Shown: positions 23,810 through 33,643, numbered from the stretch's first letter. The stretch: DNA of 64,000 bases from Tissierellales bacterium (GCA_018433765.1 JAHDQO010000001.1:310001-374000); one strand, 5' to 3'. The notes: generated from the letters alone by a model not told the origin. Program-made: numbers and translations.

Positions 23810-26173
23810 TTGAGCAATTATATTAAATGGTTTAATGAAATCAATAAAAATGACATTCCGGTTGTTGGAGGCAAAGGAGCTAATTTAGGAGAGCTTACTC
23901 AAAACAGTGTCAATGTACCTCCTGGATTTTGTGTGACATCTTCTGCTTATGTTGATTTTATAAAAATGTCAAACTTAGAAGATAAAATAAAGGAAATAAT
24001 AGACAATTTAAATATAGAAGACTCATCTGAACTTCAAATAAAAAGCAGCAATATTAGAAAAATTATAGTTGATTGTGAAATTCCTGAAAAAATTAAAAAT
24101 GATATTGAAAATGCGTATGAAGAATTCAGCCAAAAAATAGATATCGAAAACCCTTCAGTTGCTATTAGAAGCTCAGCAACTGCCGAAGATTTACCAGAGG
24201 CATCATTTGCAGGACAGCAAGATACATATTTAGAGATAAGAGGAATAGAAGACGTAGTAAACTATTCTAAAAAGTGCTGGGCATCTCTGTGGACTGCTAG
24301 GGCAATTTATTATAGAGAGAATCAGAACTTTAATCATTTTGATGTTTCTCTTAGCGTTGTTGTACAGAAAATGGTTAATAGTGAAAAGTCGGGAGTTATA
24401 TTTACTGCAAATCCAGTAAATAATGATACTAGTGAATTAATGATTAATGCAAGTTGGGGCTTAGGAGAAGCAATTGTATCAGGTACTGTTACACCTGATG
24501 AATATATTTTAGATAAAAGTAGTTTATCAATAAAACAAAAGCATATATCAGATAAAGATATTATGATAGTTAAAAAAGACTACGGTGTAGGTACTGTAGA
24601 AGTAAAAGTTAATAATTACTTAGGATTTAATAAAGTAAAGGAACAGTGCTTAACAGATAAAGAAATAAATGAACTTGGAAAAGCAGGAATAGCAATAGAA
24701 AATTTATATAAATCGTATCAAGATATTGAATGGGCATTTGATAAAGATACAAGTAGTTTATATATATTGCAAGCAAGACCTATTACTACTTTAAAAGAGG
24801 AGAAAAAAGAAATTATGAATGAGAGTAGCAGTGCTGAGCTTAAAGTTGTTGTAAAAGGTTTAGGTGCATCACCCGGTATTACAAGTGGAAAAGTAAAAAA
24901 AATAAAAGATATTAAAGAAATAGCACGAGTACAAGATGGTGATATATTGGTAGCAACTATGACAAACCCTGATATGGTTCCAGCTATGAGGAGAGCAGCT
25001 GCAGTAGTTACTGATGAAGGCGGAAGGACTTGTCATGCTGCAATAGTTTCTAGAGAGCTTGGCATACCATGTATAGTTGGAAGTAAAAAAGGAAGCAGTG
25101 TTTTACAAGAAGGTGCTATGGTTACTGTAGATGCTACTAGAGGAATAGTTTATGAAGGAAAAGTATTAGAAGAAAAACAAAAAAATCAAAAACAAGTAGA
25201 TAAAGAAGAAAGTTCAGCTATTAACATTAATGAGGATTTAATTTATCGTATGGCACCGATAACTGCAACTAAAATATATATGAATCTTGGTGAACCATCT
25301 ATAATAAATAAATATAAAAATTTACCTTTTGATGGTATTGGATTAATGAGAACTGAATTTATTTTTACTAATATGATTGGTGCTCATCCAATGTATCTTG
25401 TAAAAACTGGTCAAGGGGATGTTCTTGTAGATAAAATGTCAGAAGGTATTACAAAAGTAGCTCAAGAAATATATCCAAAACCTGTAGTAGTTAGACTTAG
25501 TGATTTTAGAACTAATGAATTTAGAGGATTAAAAGGTGGAGACGAAGTAGAGCCGATAGAAAATAATCCAATGATTGGATGGAGAGGTGTATCTAGATAT
25601 ATTTCAGAAGAATATGAAGAAGGATTTAGACTTGAATGTAAAGCAATTAAAAAAGTTAGAGAAGAATATGGTTTAACAAATGTATGGACTATGCTTCCAT
25701 TTGTAAGAACTACATGGGAACTTAAAGAAGCAAAGAAAATCATGGCTTCAGAAGGTTTAGTGCAAGGAAATAATTTTAAATTATGGATTATGGCAGAAGT
25801 ACCATCAGTTGTATTTGAAGCAGAAGAATTTGCACAGCTTGTTGATGGATTCAGTATAGGCAGTAATGACCTTACACAATTGATTATGGGAGCAGACAGA
25901 GATTCTGGTATATTAAATAGCATGGGATATTTTGATGAAAGAAATACAGCAGTTAAAAGAGCCATAAAAATATTAATTGAAGCTGCACATAAATACGGTA
26001 AAACTATATCTATATGTGGTCAAGGACCATCACAGTATCCTGAATTTGCTGAGTTCTTAGTTAAAAATGGAATAGATAGTATGAGCGTAAATCCTGATAC
26101 AGTAGATTATACCCGAAGATTGGTTGCAACGGTAGAACAAAGAATTATACTAAATAAAATAAGAGGGTTATAA
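23810..26173 (+). CDS. ppsA: Phosphoenolpyruvate synthase (pyruvate, water dikinase)
   Basis: Makes PEP, AMP and phosphate from pyruvate, ATP and water. The 787-residue protein has an N-terminal ATP-grasp-like nucleotide domain (VGGKGANLGEL; RSSATAEDLP; FAGQQDTYL), the swivelling phospho-His domain (GGRTCHAAIVSRELG) and a C-terminal TIM-barrel PEP domain (GLMRTEF; ICGQGPS). Upstream ATG 23780 lies at or before the likely transcription start (TATAAT at 23772-23777), while AAAGGGGA precedes TTG 23810; I take the TTG. Gluconeogenic entry from pyruvate suits a peptide/amino-acid-fermenting organism. Confidence 0.93.
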   Translation: MSNYIKWFNEINKNDIPVVGGKGANLGELTQNSVNVPPGFCVTSSAYVDFIKMSNLEDKIKEIIDNLNIEDSSELQIKSSNIRKIIVDCEIPEKIKNDIENAYEEFSQKIDIENPSVAIRSSATAEDLPEASFAGQQDTYLEIRGIEDVVNYSKKCWASLWTARAIYYRENQNFNHFDVSLSVVVQKMVNSEKSGVIFTANPVNNDTSELMINASWGLGEAIVSGTVTPDEYILDKSSLSIKQKHISDKDIMIVKKDYGVGTVEVKVNNYLGFNKVKEQCLTDKEINELGKAGIAIENLYKSYQDIEWAFDKDTSSLYILQARPITTLKEEKKEIMNESSSAELKVVVKGLGASPGITSGKVKKIKDIKEIARVQDGDILVATMTNPDMVPAMRRAAAVVTDEGGRTCHAAIVSRELGIPCIVGSKKGSSVLQEGAMVTVDATRGIVYEGKVLEEKQKNQKQVDKEESSAININEDLIYRMAPITATKIYMNLGEPSIINKYKNLPFDGIGLMRTEFIFTNMIGAHPMYLVKTGQGDVLVDKMSEGITKVAQEIYPKPVVVRLSDFRTNEFRGLKGGDEVEPIENNPMIGWRGVSRYISEEYEEGFRLECKAIKKVREEYGLTNVWTMLPFVRTTWELKEAKKIMASEGLVQGNNFKLWIMAEVPSVVFEAEEFAQLVDGFSIGSNDLTQLIMGADRDSGILNSMGYFDERNTAVKRAIKILIEAAHKYGKTISICGQGPSQYPEFAEFLVKNGIDSMSVNPDTVDYTRRLVATVEQRIILNKIRGL

Positions 26174-26178
26174 TAAAA

Positions 26179-26213
26179 ACAGCTTTGGATTTAATCCAAA
26201 GCTGTATTTTTTT
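26179..26213. terminator. Bidirectional terminator between ppsA and patatin gene
   Basis: A 12-bp stem (ACAGCTTTGGAT and its complement) with a three-base loop, A5 before and a long T tract after; serves the convergent genes. Confidence 0.85.
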
Positions 26214-27465
26214 TTCTTTCAAACATGATGTTTAAAAAAGTGTATGTAATAAATACTTTCGGTAAAAATTGTATTAATAATTTTTTATTATTAAAATGTT
26301 TATCGCTTAAATCTATTAAGTAAGTAACAAGATTTTTCTTATTAATATTATTAAACTCAAGAGCTTTGAACTTACCTTTTATTAAGGCACCTTCGTTTGT
26401 AAACTTAATTTTTCTCAAAGTATCTTGATACTCTTTAAGCACAATATCTAACAGTTCATCCATAGTATAAGTTTTTAAACGTTCAATTTCAAAAATTTCA
26501 GCTGCAATTTCTAAACATGCTGGCAAGATAGTTTTCATTGTCAATTTGCCATCGCAGTATTTATATAAGTGACGCATTATAGAAAATCTTGCAGCACGTG
26601 TAGAATTTGCATCACCAAGTTCCATCATATCTAGAATCTTTATTAATTCTTCATCTTTTAAAGGATTCATATAAGAATTGCTATCATTTATTGTATCAGT
26701 TTTAAAATAGTATTTTACTCCGCTGTATTTATTAAAGCATTTCATAGTATCTAGATAGCCCATATTAATACTGCTTTTAGCCATAGATAAGTTAAAATCC
26801 AATACCCTTCCGATTGAACCTGAGTATTTGATAAGAGTAAGAGAATCTAAATTAAAATCATCTTTAGTATAACTTTGTGTTCTTCCTAATCCCGAAGAAG
26901 CATCTACACAGATAACATCTTTTACACCGCTTTTAACTGCTAGCGATATTGGCATATTGTCATAGACCCCTCCATCTATATATTTAACACCATCAATTTC
27001 TTTTAGTTTAAACATTGGATGTGATGCACTTGCAATAATATAATCTATAAGCTTACCTTTAGGAATATCTTTCTTATTAAGCATTACAGGTTTCATATTA
27101 GTGACCGAATATGTAACAAGACCATAATCAATATCAGATTTTCTTATTTTATCCTCATCTATATACTTTAACAGAAGATTTTTTAAAGGAGATATATCTA
27201 AACCTTTATCTTTAACAGCTCTTACGAATAGAGATACGGCATTGCTTTCTTCATAATTCATAAAATTAACTATATCGGTATTTGTCCAAAGATTATAAGC
27301 AATATCATAATCACCTTGTGCAAATAAAGCACTATTAATAGCTCCAATAGATGTTCCTGCTACAGCTTTAAATTTTAATCCGAGCTCATTAAATGCCTTC
27401 CATGTACCAATTTCATAAGCTCCTCTAGTTCCACCACCTGAAAAAACTAAACCATACTCTTTCAT
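26191..27465 (-). CDS. Patatin-like phospholipase / acyl hydrolase
   Basis: 424 residues. The oxyanion loop GGGTRG (10-15), nucleophile elbow GTSIG with S39, and the DGG catalytic aspartate in YIDGGVYDN (near 165) are all present, so the Ser-Asp dyad is intact. The C-terminal half (about 250-424) is helical, lysine-rich and not recognised; it ends in a basic tail (MFERKKNTALD). Start at ATG 27465, with GAAGGGG upstream; the in-frame TTG at 27471 is too close to that site. Likely cytoplasmic lipid hydrolase; the substrate is unknown. Confidence 0.85.
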   Translation of the reverse strand: MKEYGLVFSGGGTRGAYEIGTWKAFNELGLKFKAVAGTSIGAINSALFAQGDYDIAYNLWTNTDIVNFMNYEESNAVSLFVRAVKDKGLDISPLKNLLLKYIDEDKIRKSDIDYGLVTYSVTNMKPVMLNKKDIPKGKLIDYIIASASHPMFKLKEIDGVKYIDGGVYDNMPISLAVKSGVKDVICVDASSGLGRTQSYTKDDFNLDSLTLIKYSGSIGRVLDFNLSMAKSSINMGYLDTMKCFNKYSGVKYYFKTDTINDSNSYMNPLKDEELIKILDMMELGDANSTRAARFSIMRHLYKYCDGKLTMKTILPACLEIAAEIFEIERLKTYTMDELLDIVLKEYQDTLRKIKFTNEGALIKGKFKALEFNNINKKNLVTYLIDLSDKHFNNKKLLIQFLPKVFITYTFLNIMFERKKNTALD

Positions 27466-27735
27466 AAACAAACATCCCCTTCAAAAAATTAAATTGATTT
27501 ATTTTATACAGCAGTTAAATATTTCATTACTGCTTGTAATTTTAACATTGTTAGCTATAATATAATTTTCTGAAAATATTTTATTTTATACTACTATACC
27601 AAATAACTAGTGTATAATCAATATTAGAAGAATAAATAATTTTAAGTTACAAATTTTAATATTAGGATTATATAAAATAACTTTAAGTTTGATTAAAAAA
27701 GTTAAGTATAGTAAAATTATACAGGGGTGAATATT

Positions 27736-27975
27736 TTGAAAACATTTAGAATTAATTTAAAAAATGAATTTGAAGCACAAATATATACTAATATATTGAA
27801 AGAAAATGATATACCATATGCTGTAATTCCTAATCACAGCCTTGTATATGATGGAATATTTGAAATGCAAAGAGGATGGGGATATGTTGAAATACCAGAA
27901 AAATTTAAACATATTTCTTTAGAGTTATATAATAATTTTAAGAAATGGGAGGAAGAGAAAGATGATAAAATATAA
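27736..27975 (+). CDS. Small DUF2007-like protein
   Basis: 79 residues from TTG 27736 (a GTG at 27727 overlaps the AGGGG site). The pattern FEAQIYTNILKENDIPY followed by a GWGYVEIPEKF strand resembles DUF2007-type small ferredoxin-like-fold proteins annotated as putative signal transducers. That assignment is tentative. Its 3' end overlaps the PHP phosphatase gene by 14 bases, so the two are translationally coupled. Confidence 0.55.
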   Translation: MKTFRINLKNEFEAQIYTNILKENDIPYAVIPNHSLVYDGIFEMQRGWGYVEIPEKFKHISLELYNNFKKWEEEKDDKI

Positions 27976-28807
27976 TTGTCATACACATTCAAACTTTTGT
28001 GATGGTATTGATACTATTGAAGATATGATAAAAGCAGCTATAAATTGTGATATGAAAGCAATAGGCATATCATCACATGGACCCTTACCCTTCGAGACCG
28101 AATGGAACATGAAAAAAGAAAGATTAGAAGAGTATTTGAATACAGTAAATGAGTTAAAAAAAGAATATAGTAAAGATATAGATGTATTAGTAGGCTTAGA
28201 GATAGATTATTTACCTGAATATGGGTTAGATTATGTTGGTGATGAATTATTGAACAAGCTTGATTATTACATAGGATCTGTGCATTATTTAGGCGAGTTT
28301 GAAGATGGATATAAGTGGTGTGTTGATGAAACTGCAGAAGTAATAAAAAGAGGTATTAAAGAAAATTTTGGTGGAGATGTACAAAAAACATTAAAACACT
28401 ATTACTCAAGTATTGCTGACCTTGCTGTAAAATATGAACCACCGGTAATTGGTCATTTGGACTTAATAAAGAAAAACAATAAAAATAACTGTTTATTTAA
28501 TGAAAATGAAGATTGGTATAAAGCTATAATAGAAGATTGTTTGAATACGATAAAAACAACTAAAAGTATTATAGAAATAAATACAGGTGGAAAAGCTAGA
28601 GGGTATACAGAAGAATTTTATCCATCAAATTGGATACTTCAAAAGATAAAAGATAAGCAAATACCAATAACTATAAATTCGGATGCACATTTTACAAAAG
28701 GTATAAATTATGAATTTAAAGAGGTATATGAGTTAATAAAAGAAATAGGTTTTAGTAGTTATTCATTTTTAACATCGGAAGGATGGAAACAAAAGGAGGT
28801 AATCTAA
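27962..28807 (+). CDS. PHP-domain phosphatase, histidinol-phosphatase (HisK) family
   Basis: 281 residues with PHP metal-binding motifs: NCHTHSNFCDG (H-x-H), a GLEIDY acid, SVHYLG, GHLDLIK and the C-terminal NSDAHF. All histidine/aspartate ligands are present, so a trinuclear metal site is expected. The family includes histidinol-phosphate phosphatase, but no other his gene is nearby, so a different phosphoester is equally possible. It overlaps the DUF2007-like gene and abuts the amidohydrolase gene with no gap: a tight three-gene unit. Confidence 0.8.
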   Translation: MIKYNCHTHSNFCDGIDTIEDMIKAAINCDMKAIGISSHGPLPFETEWNMKKERLEEYLNTVNELKKEYSKDIDVLVGLEIDYLPEYGLDYVGDELLNKLDYYIGSVHYLGEFEDGYKWCVDETAEVIKRGIKENFGGDVQKTLKHYYSSIADLAVKYEPPVIGHLDLIKKNNKNNCLFNENEDWYKAIIEDCLNTIKTTKSIIEINTGGKARGYTEEFYPSNWILQKIKDKQIPITINSDAHFTKGINYEFKEVYELIKEIGFSSYSFLTSEGWKQKEVI

Positions 28808-30595
28808 ATGTTTAAAAAAATGAAAATTTTGGGAGCGTTGATTTTTTTAGCTGTTTTTATTCAGTCATATTTGAATCTATTACCGAGAAATAATCCTGTA
28901 TTAACAATCATTATGATAATAGGACTATTTATTTGTGCTGTTGGTTTTTATGGTGAACGTAAGCGAGATTCAAATAATATAATTATAACTAATGCAAAAA
29001 TATACACCATGGACAGTAAAAATACAGTTGCAGAAGCAATATATATAAAAGATGGACTAATAAATGCAATTGGAAGCGAAAGCGATATATTACGATTAAA
29101 AAAAGGTGGGGAACAGAATATAGATGCGAGAGGAAGAACAATTATTCCAGGACTAATAGATTCACATATGCATTTATTAGGATATGGTCAATACATAACA
29201 TCATTAATACTTTCAGATGTAAAAAGTATAGATGAAATAATAAAAAAAGCAAAAAAATATATAAATAAAAATAATCTTACAAAAGATGACTGGTTATTAG
29301 GATATAACCTAAATGATGAACAACTTGCAGAAAAAAGGATGCCCACTAGAAAAGAACTTGATAATATTTCCTCGGAAATACCTATAGTAATAAAAAGAGT
29401 TTGCTACCATTCAATATCTTGCAATTCAAAAGCACTTGAAATAGCAGGAGTGGACGAAAATACAACAATAGATGGTGGTAATATTGAGAAAGATGCAGAT
29501 GGGCAGCCTAATGGAATTTTAAGAGAAGCGGCAAAAGGATTGGTAGAGAAACATATATCAAAACCAACTGTGGGCGATGTTAAAATTATGCTTGAGAAAG
29601 CATCACAATCAGCAGTTGAAAATGGATTAACAGGAATACAAACTGATGATTTTATACATATAGAAGGAGAAAATTTCTGGGAAAAAGTAATAGAAGCATA
29701 TAATGAGCTAGCTGAAGAAAAAAGACTTCCTGTTCGTATATATGAACAATGTTTGTTTCAAGATGAAAATGAACTAAAAGAGTTTATTAGCAAGGGATAT
29801 AAAACGGGTATAGGAAATAAAATGTTTAAAATAGGACCGTTAAAGATTTTATCAGATGGTTCTTTAGGGTCAAGGACAGCGTATCTTTCAGAACCTTACA
29901 ATGATGACCCTGATAATTACGGCACACCAATTTTAGAGCCTGAAAAAATAGAAAACTTAATAAAAATAGCACATGACAATGATATGCATACTGCAATACA
30001 CGCTATAGGAGATAAAGCTATACAAATAGCCGTTGAAGGTATAAAGAAAGCTCAATCAGAAAACAAGAAAAATGATATAAGACATGGTATAGTGCATTAT
30101 CAAATAACTAATGAAAAATTATTTAAAGAAGTTAAAGATAATAATATTATTACATATATACAGCCTATTTTTGTTGGATATGATTCAAAAATAGCAGAAA
30201 GCAGAATAGGTAATGAGAGAGCTGAAACATCATATAAATGGAAAACACTATTTGATATGGGAATAACAGCAGCTTTAGGAACTGACTGTCCTGTAGAAAG
30301 CTTAAATCCTTTTGAAAATATATACTGTGCTGTAAATAGACAGGATTTAGATGGTAAACCAGAAGGTGGATGGTTTCCAGACCAAAAAATAACTGTAAAA
30401 GAAGCAGTAAAAGGATATACAATAAACAGTGCATATGCTTCATATGATGAAAATAATAAGGGAACAATAGAAGTAGATAAATATGCAGATATGATTATGA
30501 TTTCAGAAGATATATTTGAAATTGACCCTCAAAATATAAAAGATATAAAATGTCAAATGACTATAGTGGATGGTAAAATAGTTTATAAAAGATAA
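28808..30595 (+). CDS. YtcJ-like amidohydrolase with N-terminal membrane anchor
   Basis: 595 residues. Two hydrophobic helices come first (about 7-24 and 29-47), then a short basic stretch and an amidohydrolase-3/YtcJ-type domain: GLIDSHMHLLG (H-x-H ligands), the SDGSLGSRTAYL loop, IHAIGDKAI (ligand His), GIVHYQ and ALGTDCPVE (the Asp). YtcJ proteins are usually soluble or exported; a two-helix anchor is unusual and would place the domain beside the membrane. Because the anchor has two helices, the catalytic domain is probably cytoplasmic. Coupled to the PHP gene. Substrate unknown. Confidence 0.82.
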   Translation: MFKKMKILGALIFLAVFIQSYLNLLPRNNPVLTIIMIIGLFICAVGFYGERKRDSNNIIITNAKIYTMDSKNTVAEAIYIKDGLINAIGSESDILRLKKGGEQNIDARGRTIIPGLIDSHMHLLGYGQYITSLILSDVKSIDEIIKKAKKYINKNNLTKDDWLLGYNLNDEQLAEKRMPTRKELDNISSEIPIVIKRVCYHSISCNSKALEIAGVDENTTIDGGNIEKDADGQPNGILREAAKGLVEKHISKPTVGDVKIMLEKASQSAVENGLTGIQTDDFIHIEGENFWEKVIEAYNELAEEKRLPVRIYEQCLFQDENELKEFISKGYKTGIGNKMFKIGPLKILSDGSLGSRTAYLSEPYNDDPDNYGTPILEPEKIENLIKIAHDNDMHTAIHAIGDKAIQIAVEGIKKAQSENKKNDIRHGIVHYQITNEKLFKEVKDNNIITYIQPIFVGYDSKIAESRIGNERAETSYKWKTLFDMGITAALGTDCPVESLNPFENIYCAVNRQDLDGKPEGGWFPDQKITVKEAVKGYTINSAYASYDENNKGTIEVDKYADMIMISEDIFEIDPQNIKDIKCQMTIVDGKIVYKR

Positions 30596-30667
30596 AACTT
30601 GAATATATTATTGAAGTGTTTTTGCATTTTTTATGTTAATTTTTAATGAATAACATAAAAAATATAA

Positions 30668-30696
30668 TTGACAATAGTTAATATATAAGCTATACT
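30668..30696 (+). promoter_or_regulatory. Promoter of the glycine-riboswitch transcript
   Basis: Exact TTGACA, a 17-base spacer and TATACT; the start near 30703 leaves about 50 bases before the aptamer. Confidence 0.75.
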
Positions 30697-30726
30697 TTTT
30701 AATAATTCAATAAAGATGGATGAAGT

Positions 30727-30904
30727 TAGCAGAAGACTACAACTGCTAATGGACAGAACTCTGGAGAGACTCTTAATGAGCACCGAAGGGGAAAACTGCA
30801 TAGCAGTGAAACTCTCAGGTAAAAGGACAGAGCATAGATAAAAAACAATTTTTACTATTGCATGTTTTAGATATTTAAGAGACTTATAATAAGTCTCTTT
30901 TTTG
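30727..30904 (+). promoter_or_regulatory. Glycine riboswitch, single aptamer with upstream hairpin, plus terminator
   Basis: The aptamer at about 30752-30832 has the conserved blocks CTGGAGAGAC, GAGCACCGAAGGGG, AACTCTCAGGTAAAAGGACAG. Only one complete aptamer is seen. A TTAGCAG-CTGCTAA hairpin (30726-30748) directly upstream may be the vestigial partner found in singlet glycine riboswitches. The expression platform is a terminator at 30877-30904 (10-bp AAGAGACTTA stem, T-rich tail). Glycine riboswitches of this class commonly switch genes on. The genes controlled are an ACT protein and a UPF0210 protein. Confidence 0.9.
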
Positions 30905-30951
30905 TTATTATAATATAAAAAACTAAAAACCAACATCGAAAGGAGAAAACA

Positions 30952-31221
30952 ATGAAAGCAGTCGTAACAATTATAGGAAAAGATAACATAGGAATTATAT
31001 CTAAATTTTCAACTGTATTAGCAAAAGAAAATGTCAATATACTTGATATAAATCAAACAGTAATGCAGGAATATTTTACAATGATTATGCTTGTAGACCT
31101 AGATATGATGAAAATAAAATTTAGTGATTTGCAGAATAAATTAACAGAGGCAGGAAAACAAATAAGTATGACAGTACGAATACAGCATGAAGATATTTTT
31201 AACACCATGTATGAAGTATAA
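30952..31221 (+). CDS. ACT-domain protein (UPF0237 type)
   Basis: 89 residues forming a single ACT domain: AVVTIIGKDNIGIISKFS is the ligand-binding turn (first strand, then a G-x-x-S/D-type loop), followed by VNILDINQTV. Single ACT proteins bind amino acids at dimer interfaces. As the first gene after a glycine riboswitch, glycine or a close derivative is a plausible ligand. It almost always accompanies the UPF0210 gene in Firmicutes (my recollection, not checked), and does so here, 259 bases downstream. No enzymatic domain is attached. Confidence 0.88.
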   Translation: MKAVVTIIGKDNIGIISKFSTVLAKENVNILDINQTVMQEYFTMIMLVDLDMMKIKFSDLQNKLTEAGKQISMTVRIQHEDIFNTMYEV

Positions 31222-31300
31222 TATGATAGTTGATAATTGATAATGTATAGTTGATAGTTGAATGTAATTTACTCATTCTTCGTAAATTTAATTATTAAAT

Positions 31301-31360
31301 GTTTTACTTATGTAAAACTTCCATCCATATTACTAGTTATTCGTTTCTCGTTACTAGTTT
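31301..31360 (-). repeat. Interspersed repeat family A, copy 2 (reverse orientation)
   Basis: On the minus strand this reads AACTAGTAACGAGAAACGAA, then ACTAGTAATATGG and a TTTTAC-ATAA-GTAAAA hairpin, matching copies 1 and 3. It lies in the gap between the ACT and UPF0210 genes. A run of TTGATAGTTGATAAT-like sequence at 31223-31262 adjoins it. Confidence 0.65.
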
Positions 31361-31480
31361 TAACTATTTACATTAGTAAAACAACGAAATTTTTTTAAAA
31401 TTGATTGTTCAAAGATAACTAAGTAGAATAAAATATAAAATTTTTTTAATTTTATGGAATTATAGAATGGAGTGTAACAA

Positions 31481-32839
31481 ATGTTAAATACGAAAAATGT
31501 TATTGAAACAATAAAGATGATAGATAGATATAAATTTGATATAAGAACAATAACTATGGGCATATCTTTACTTGACTGTTGCGATTCAGATGGAAAGAAA
31601 TCAAGACAAAAAATATATGATAAAATAACAAAAACAGCAGAGAAATTAGTTCCGACAGTTGAAGAAGTAGAAAAAGAATATGGAATTCCAGTAATAAACA
31701 AAAGAATAGCAGTTACACCAATATCTCTAATTGGGTCAGCAAGCAGCGATAAAAACTATGTAGAATATGCTAGGGTTCTTGATAAAGCAGCTTCAGAAGT
31801 AGGGATTGACTTTTTAGGAGGATTTTCAGCACTTGTTCAAAAAGGACAAACAAAAGGCGATCAAATTCTTATAAATTCAATACCAGAAGCATTATCAGTA
31901 ACACAAAAAGTTTGCTCTTCAGTAAATGTAGCAAGTACAAAAGCAGGAATAAATATGGATGCAGTAAAACTTATGGGTAAAATAATAAAAAATACAGCAT
32001 ACCTTACAAAAGATGAAGACAGCTTAGGCTGTGCAAAACTTGTAGTGTTTGCAAATGCCGTAGAGGATAATCCTTTTATGGCAGGTGCATTTCATGGAGT
32101 AGGAGAAAATGAATCATGCTTGAGTGTTGGAGTAAGCGGACCTGGAGTAGTTAAAACAGCACTAGAAAAAGTAAAAGGCGAAAGTTTTGATGTAGTATCA
32201 GACACTATTAAAAAAACAGCTTTTAAAATAACAAGAGCAGGTGAATTAATGGTAAAAGAAGTATCAAACAGATTGGGAATTCCGTTTGGTATAATGGATT
32301 TGTCATTAGCGCCAACTCCTGAAATAGGAGATAGCGTGGCACGAATACTTGAAGAGATGGGTTTAGAAAGCTGTGGAACACATGGAACTACAGCGGCACT
32401 TGCTTTATTAAATGATGCAGTAAAAAAAGGCGGTATAATGGCATCTTCACATGTTGGAGGGCTTAGCGGTGCATTTATTCCAGTTAGCGAAGATGAAGGA
32501 ATGATACAAGCGGTAAATAAAAGTTCTATGAATCTTGAAAAACTAGAAGCGATGACATGTGTATGTTCAGTTGGTTTAGATATGATAGCGATACCGGGAG
32601 ATACTTCCGAAAGTACAATATCAGCTATTATTGCAGATGAGTGTGCAATTGGAGTAATAAATAATAAGTCAACAGCAGTTAGGTTAATACCTGTATATGG
32701 AAAAGGAATAGGAGAAGAAGCGGAATTTGGTGGATTACTTGGACGTGCACCAATAATGGCAGTAAATAAGTATTCAAGCGAAGCTTTCGTAGCTAGAGGG
32801 GGTCGAATCCCTGCTCCTGTACACAGTTTTAAAAACTAA
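31481..32839 (+). CDS. UPF0210 / PFL-family protein of unknown function
   Basis: 452 residues of the UPF0210 (COG2848) family, which shares the pyruvate-formate-lyase-like ten-stranded barrel fold without clear glycyl-radical activity. Glycine-rich segments such as [23 protein letters not shown] and [11 protein letters not shown], and the closing [13 protein letters not shown], are typical. Function is unknown in the family. Being under a glycine riboswitch with an ACT protein points to a role in glycine handling or one-carbon metabolism (inference). Ribosome site GGAGTG precedes ATG 31481. Confidence 0.9.
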   Translation: MLNTKNVIETIKMIDRYKFDIRTITMGISLLDCCDSDGKKSRQKIYDKITKTAEKLVPTVEEVEKEYGIPVINKRIAVTPISLIGSASSDKNYVEYARVLDKAASEVGIDFLGGFSALVQKGQTKGDQILINSIPEALSVTQKVCSSVNVASTKAGINMDAVKLMGKIIKNTAYLTKDEDSLGCAKLVVFANAVEDNPFMAGAFHGVGENESCLSVGVSGPGVVKTALEKVKGESFDVVSDTIKKTAFKITRAGELMVKEVSNRLGIPFGIMDLSLAPTPEIGDSVARILEEMGLESCGTHGTTAALALLNDAVKKGGIMASSHVGGLSGAFIPVSEDEGMIQAVNKSSMNLEKLEAMTCVCSVGLDMIAIPGDTSESTISAIIADECAIGVINNKSTAVRLIPVYGKGIGEEAEFGGLLGRAPIMAVNKYSSEAFVARGGRIPAPVHSFKN

Positions 32840-32842
32840 ATG

Positions 32843-32881
32843 AAGCTTATGCATCTGATTGTGCATAAGCTTTGTTTTTTT
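32843..32881 (+). terminator. Terminator of the ACT-UPF0210 unit
   Basis: An 11-bp stem (AAGCTTATGCA and its complement), an 8-base loop and a TTTGTTTTTTT tail. Confidence 0.85.
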
Positions 32882-32894
32882 AACATATTTTTTG

Positions 32895-32903
32895 TGGTAT
32901 AAT
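32895..32903 (+). promoter_or_regulatory. Extended -10 promoter before the MarR gene
   Basis: TGGTATAAT (TGn plus TATAAT) about 65 bases upstream of the MarR start; no good -35 box is seen. Confidence 0.5.
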
Positions 32904-32969
32904 ATCAATTGCAATAAATATAATAAGTAATTAAAAGAGAACTAGTTCTAATATAAAGGAGTAAAATAA

Positions 32970-33419
32970 ATGGAAAGAGAACAAATTTTTGATGAATTTA
33001 TGGACATATTATATAAAACTTCTAGAGAAATACATGTCTATGATTCAGTTCCAAGAAAGTATGGAACTGATGATTTGTTATATATGGTTGAAGCACATAC
33101 AATAAAGCTAATAGGTAATAAAGAATATATAGGAGTTACAGATATTGCAAATATTACTGGTAAGACAAAGGGTGCTGTTTCTCAAATAGTTGATAAATTA
33201 GCAGAAAAAAAGATAATAGTTAAAGAGAAAGATCCAGAAGATAATAGAAGGTTAAAATTATCCTTAACTGAAAAAGGACAGACAATATATAGTTTTCACA
33301 AAGAATTAGATAAAAAAAATTATAGATTAGTTTTAGACAAGTTAAATAATATTAGTACAGATGAATTTTTAATATGCAATAAAGTACTATCTTATTTAGC
33401 TAAAAGCAGAAATGAATAA
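32970..33419 (+). CDS. MarR-family transcriptional regulator
   Basis: 149 residues with the winged helix-turn-helix at about 50-110: GVTDIANITGKTKGAVSQIVDKL is the recognition helix region and KDPEDNRRLKLSLTEKG the wing. Dimerisation helices flank it. A tyrosine-rich N-terminal segment precedes the HTH. The likely targets are itself or neighbours; no clear palindromic operator was noticed. The next genes downstream are nearly 500 bases away and have their own promoter. Confidence 0.88.
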   Translation: MEREQIFDEFMDILYKTSREIHVYDSVPRKYGTDDLLYMVEAHTIKLIGNKEYIGVTDIANITGKTKGAVSQIVDKLAEKKIIVKEKDPEDNRRLKLSLTEKGQTIYSFHKELDKKNYRLVLDKLNNISTDEFLICNKVLSYLAKSRNE

Positions 33420-33643
33420 CAATAGTAAAATAAAAGAATTGATAAGCTCTCTTTTAAAAATGAGTAAAAAACATAATAACTAAAAAATTTATCACTGCTT
33501 TAGGCAATTTATTAATATATTTCTTACAGCATTTTTTATATACTTTTAATTAAGTGATTTTGGTTATATTGCTTAATAAATAAGCTTATTTAAAAATAAT
33601 AGTAATAGTATAATTTAGTGGAAATTGCAAAATAATAAAAAAC
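33420..33643. other. AT-rich gap before the yheO-like promoter
   Basis: Between the MarR stop and the promoter at 33644. Very AT-rich with no recognisable terminator, gene or RNA; short stretches such as AATTGATAAGCTC and GATAAAAGAG-like runs do not form a stable structure by eye. Confidence 0.4.

Noticed and set aside
25462-25965. 167-codon minus-strand ORF inside ppsA
   Set aside because: Serine/leucine-rich mirror frame with no ribosome site; shadow of ppsA.
30833-30876. Second glycine aptamer
   Set aside because: The stretch after the first aptamer lacks the conserved GAGCACCGAAGG and CTCAGG blocks; only one aptamer is supported.
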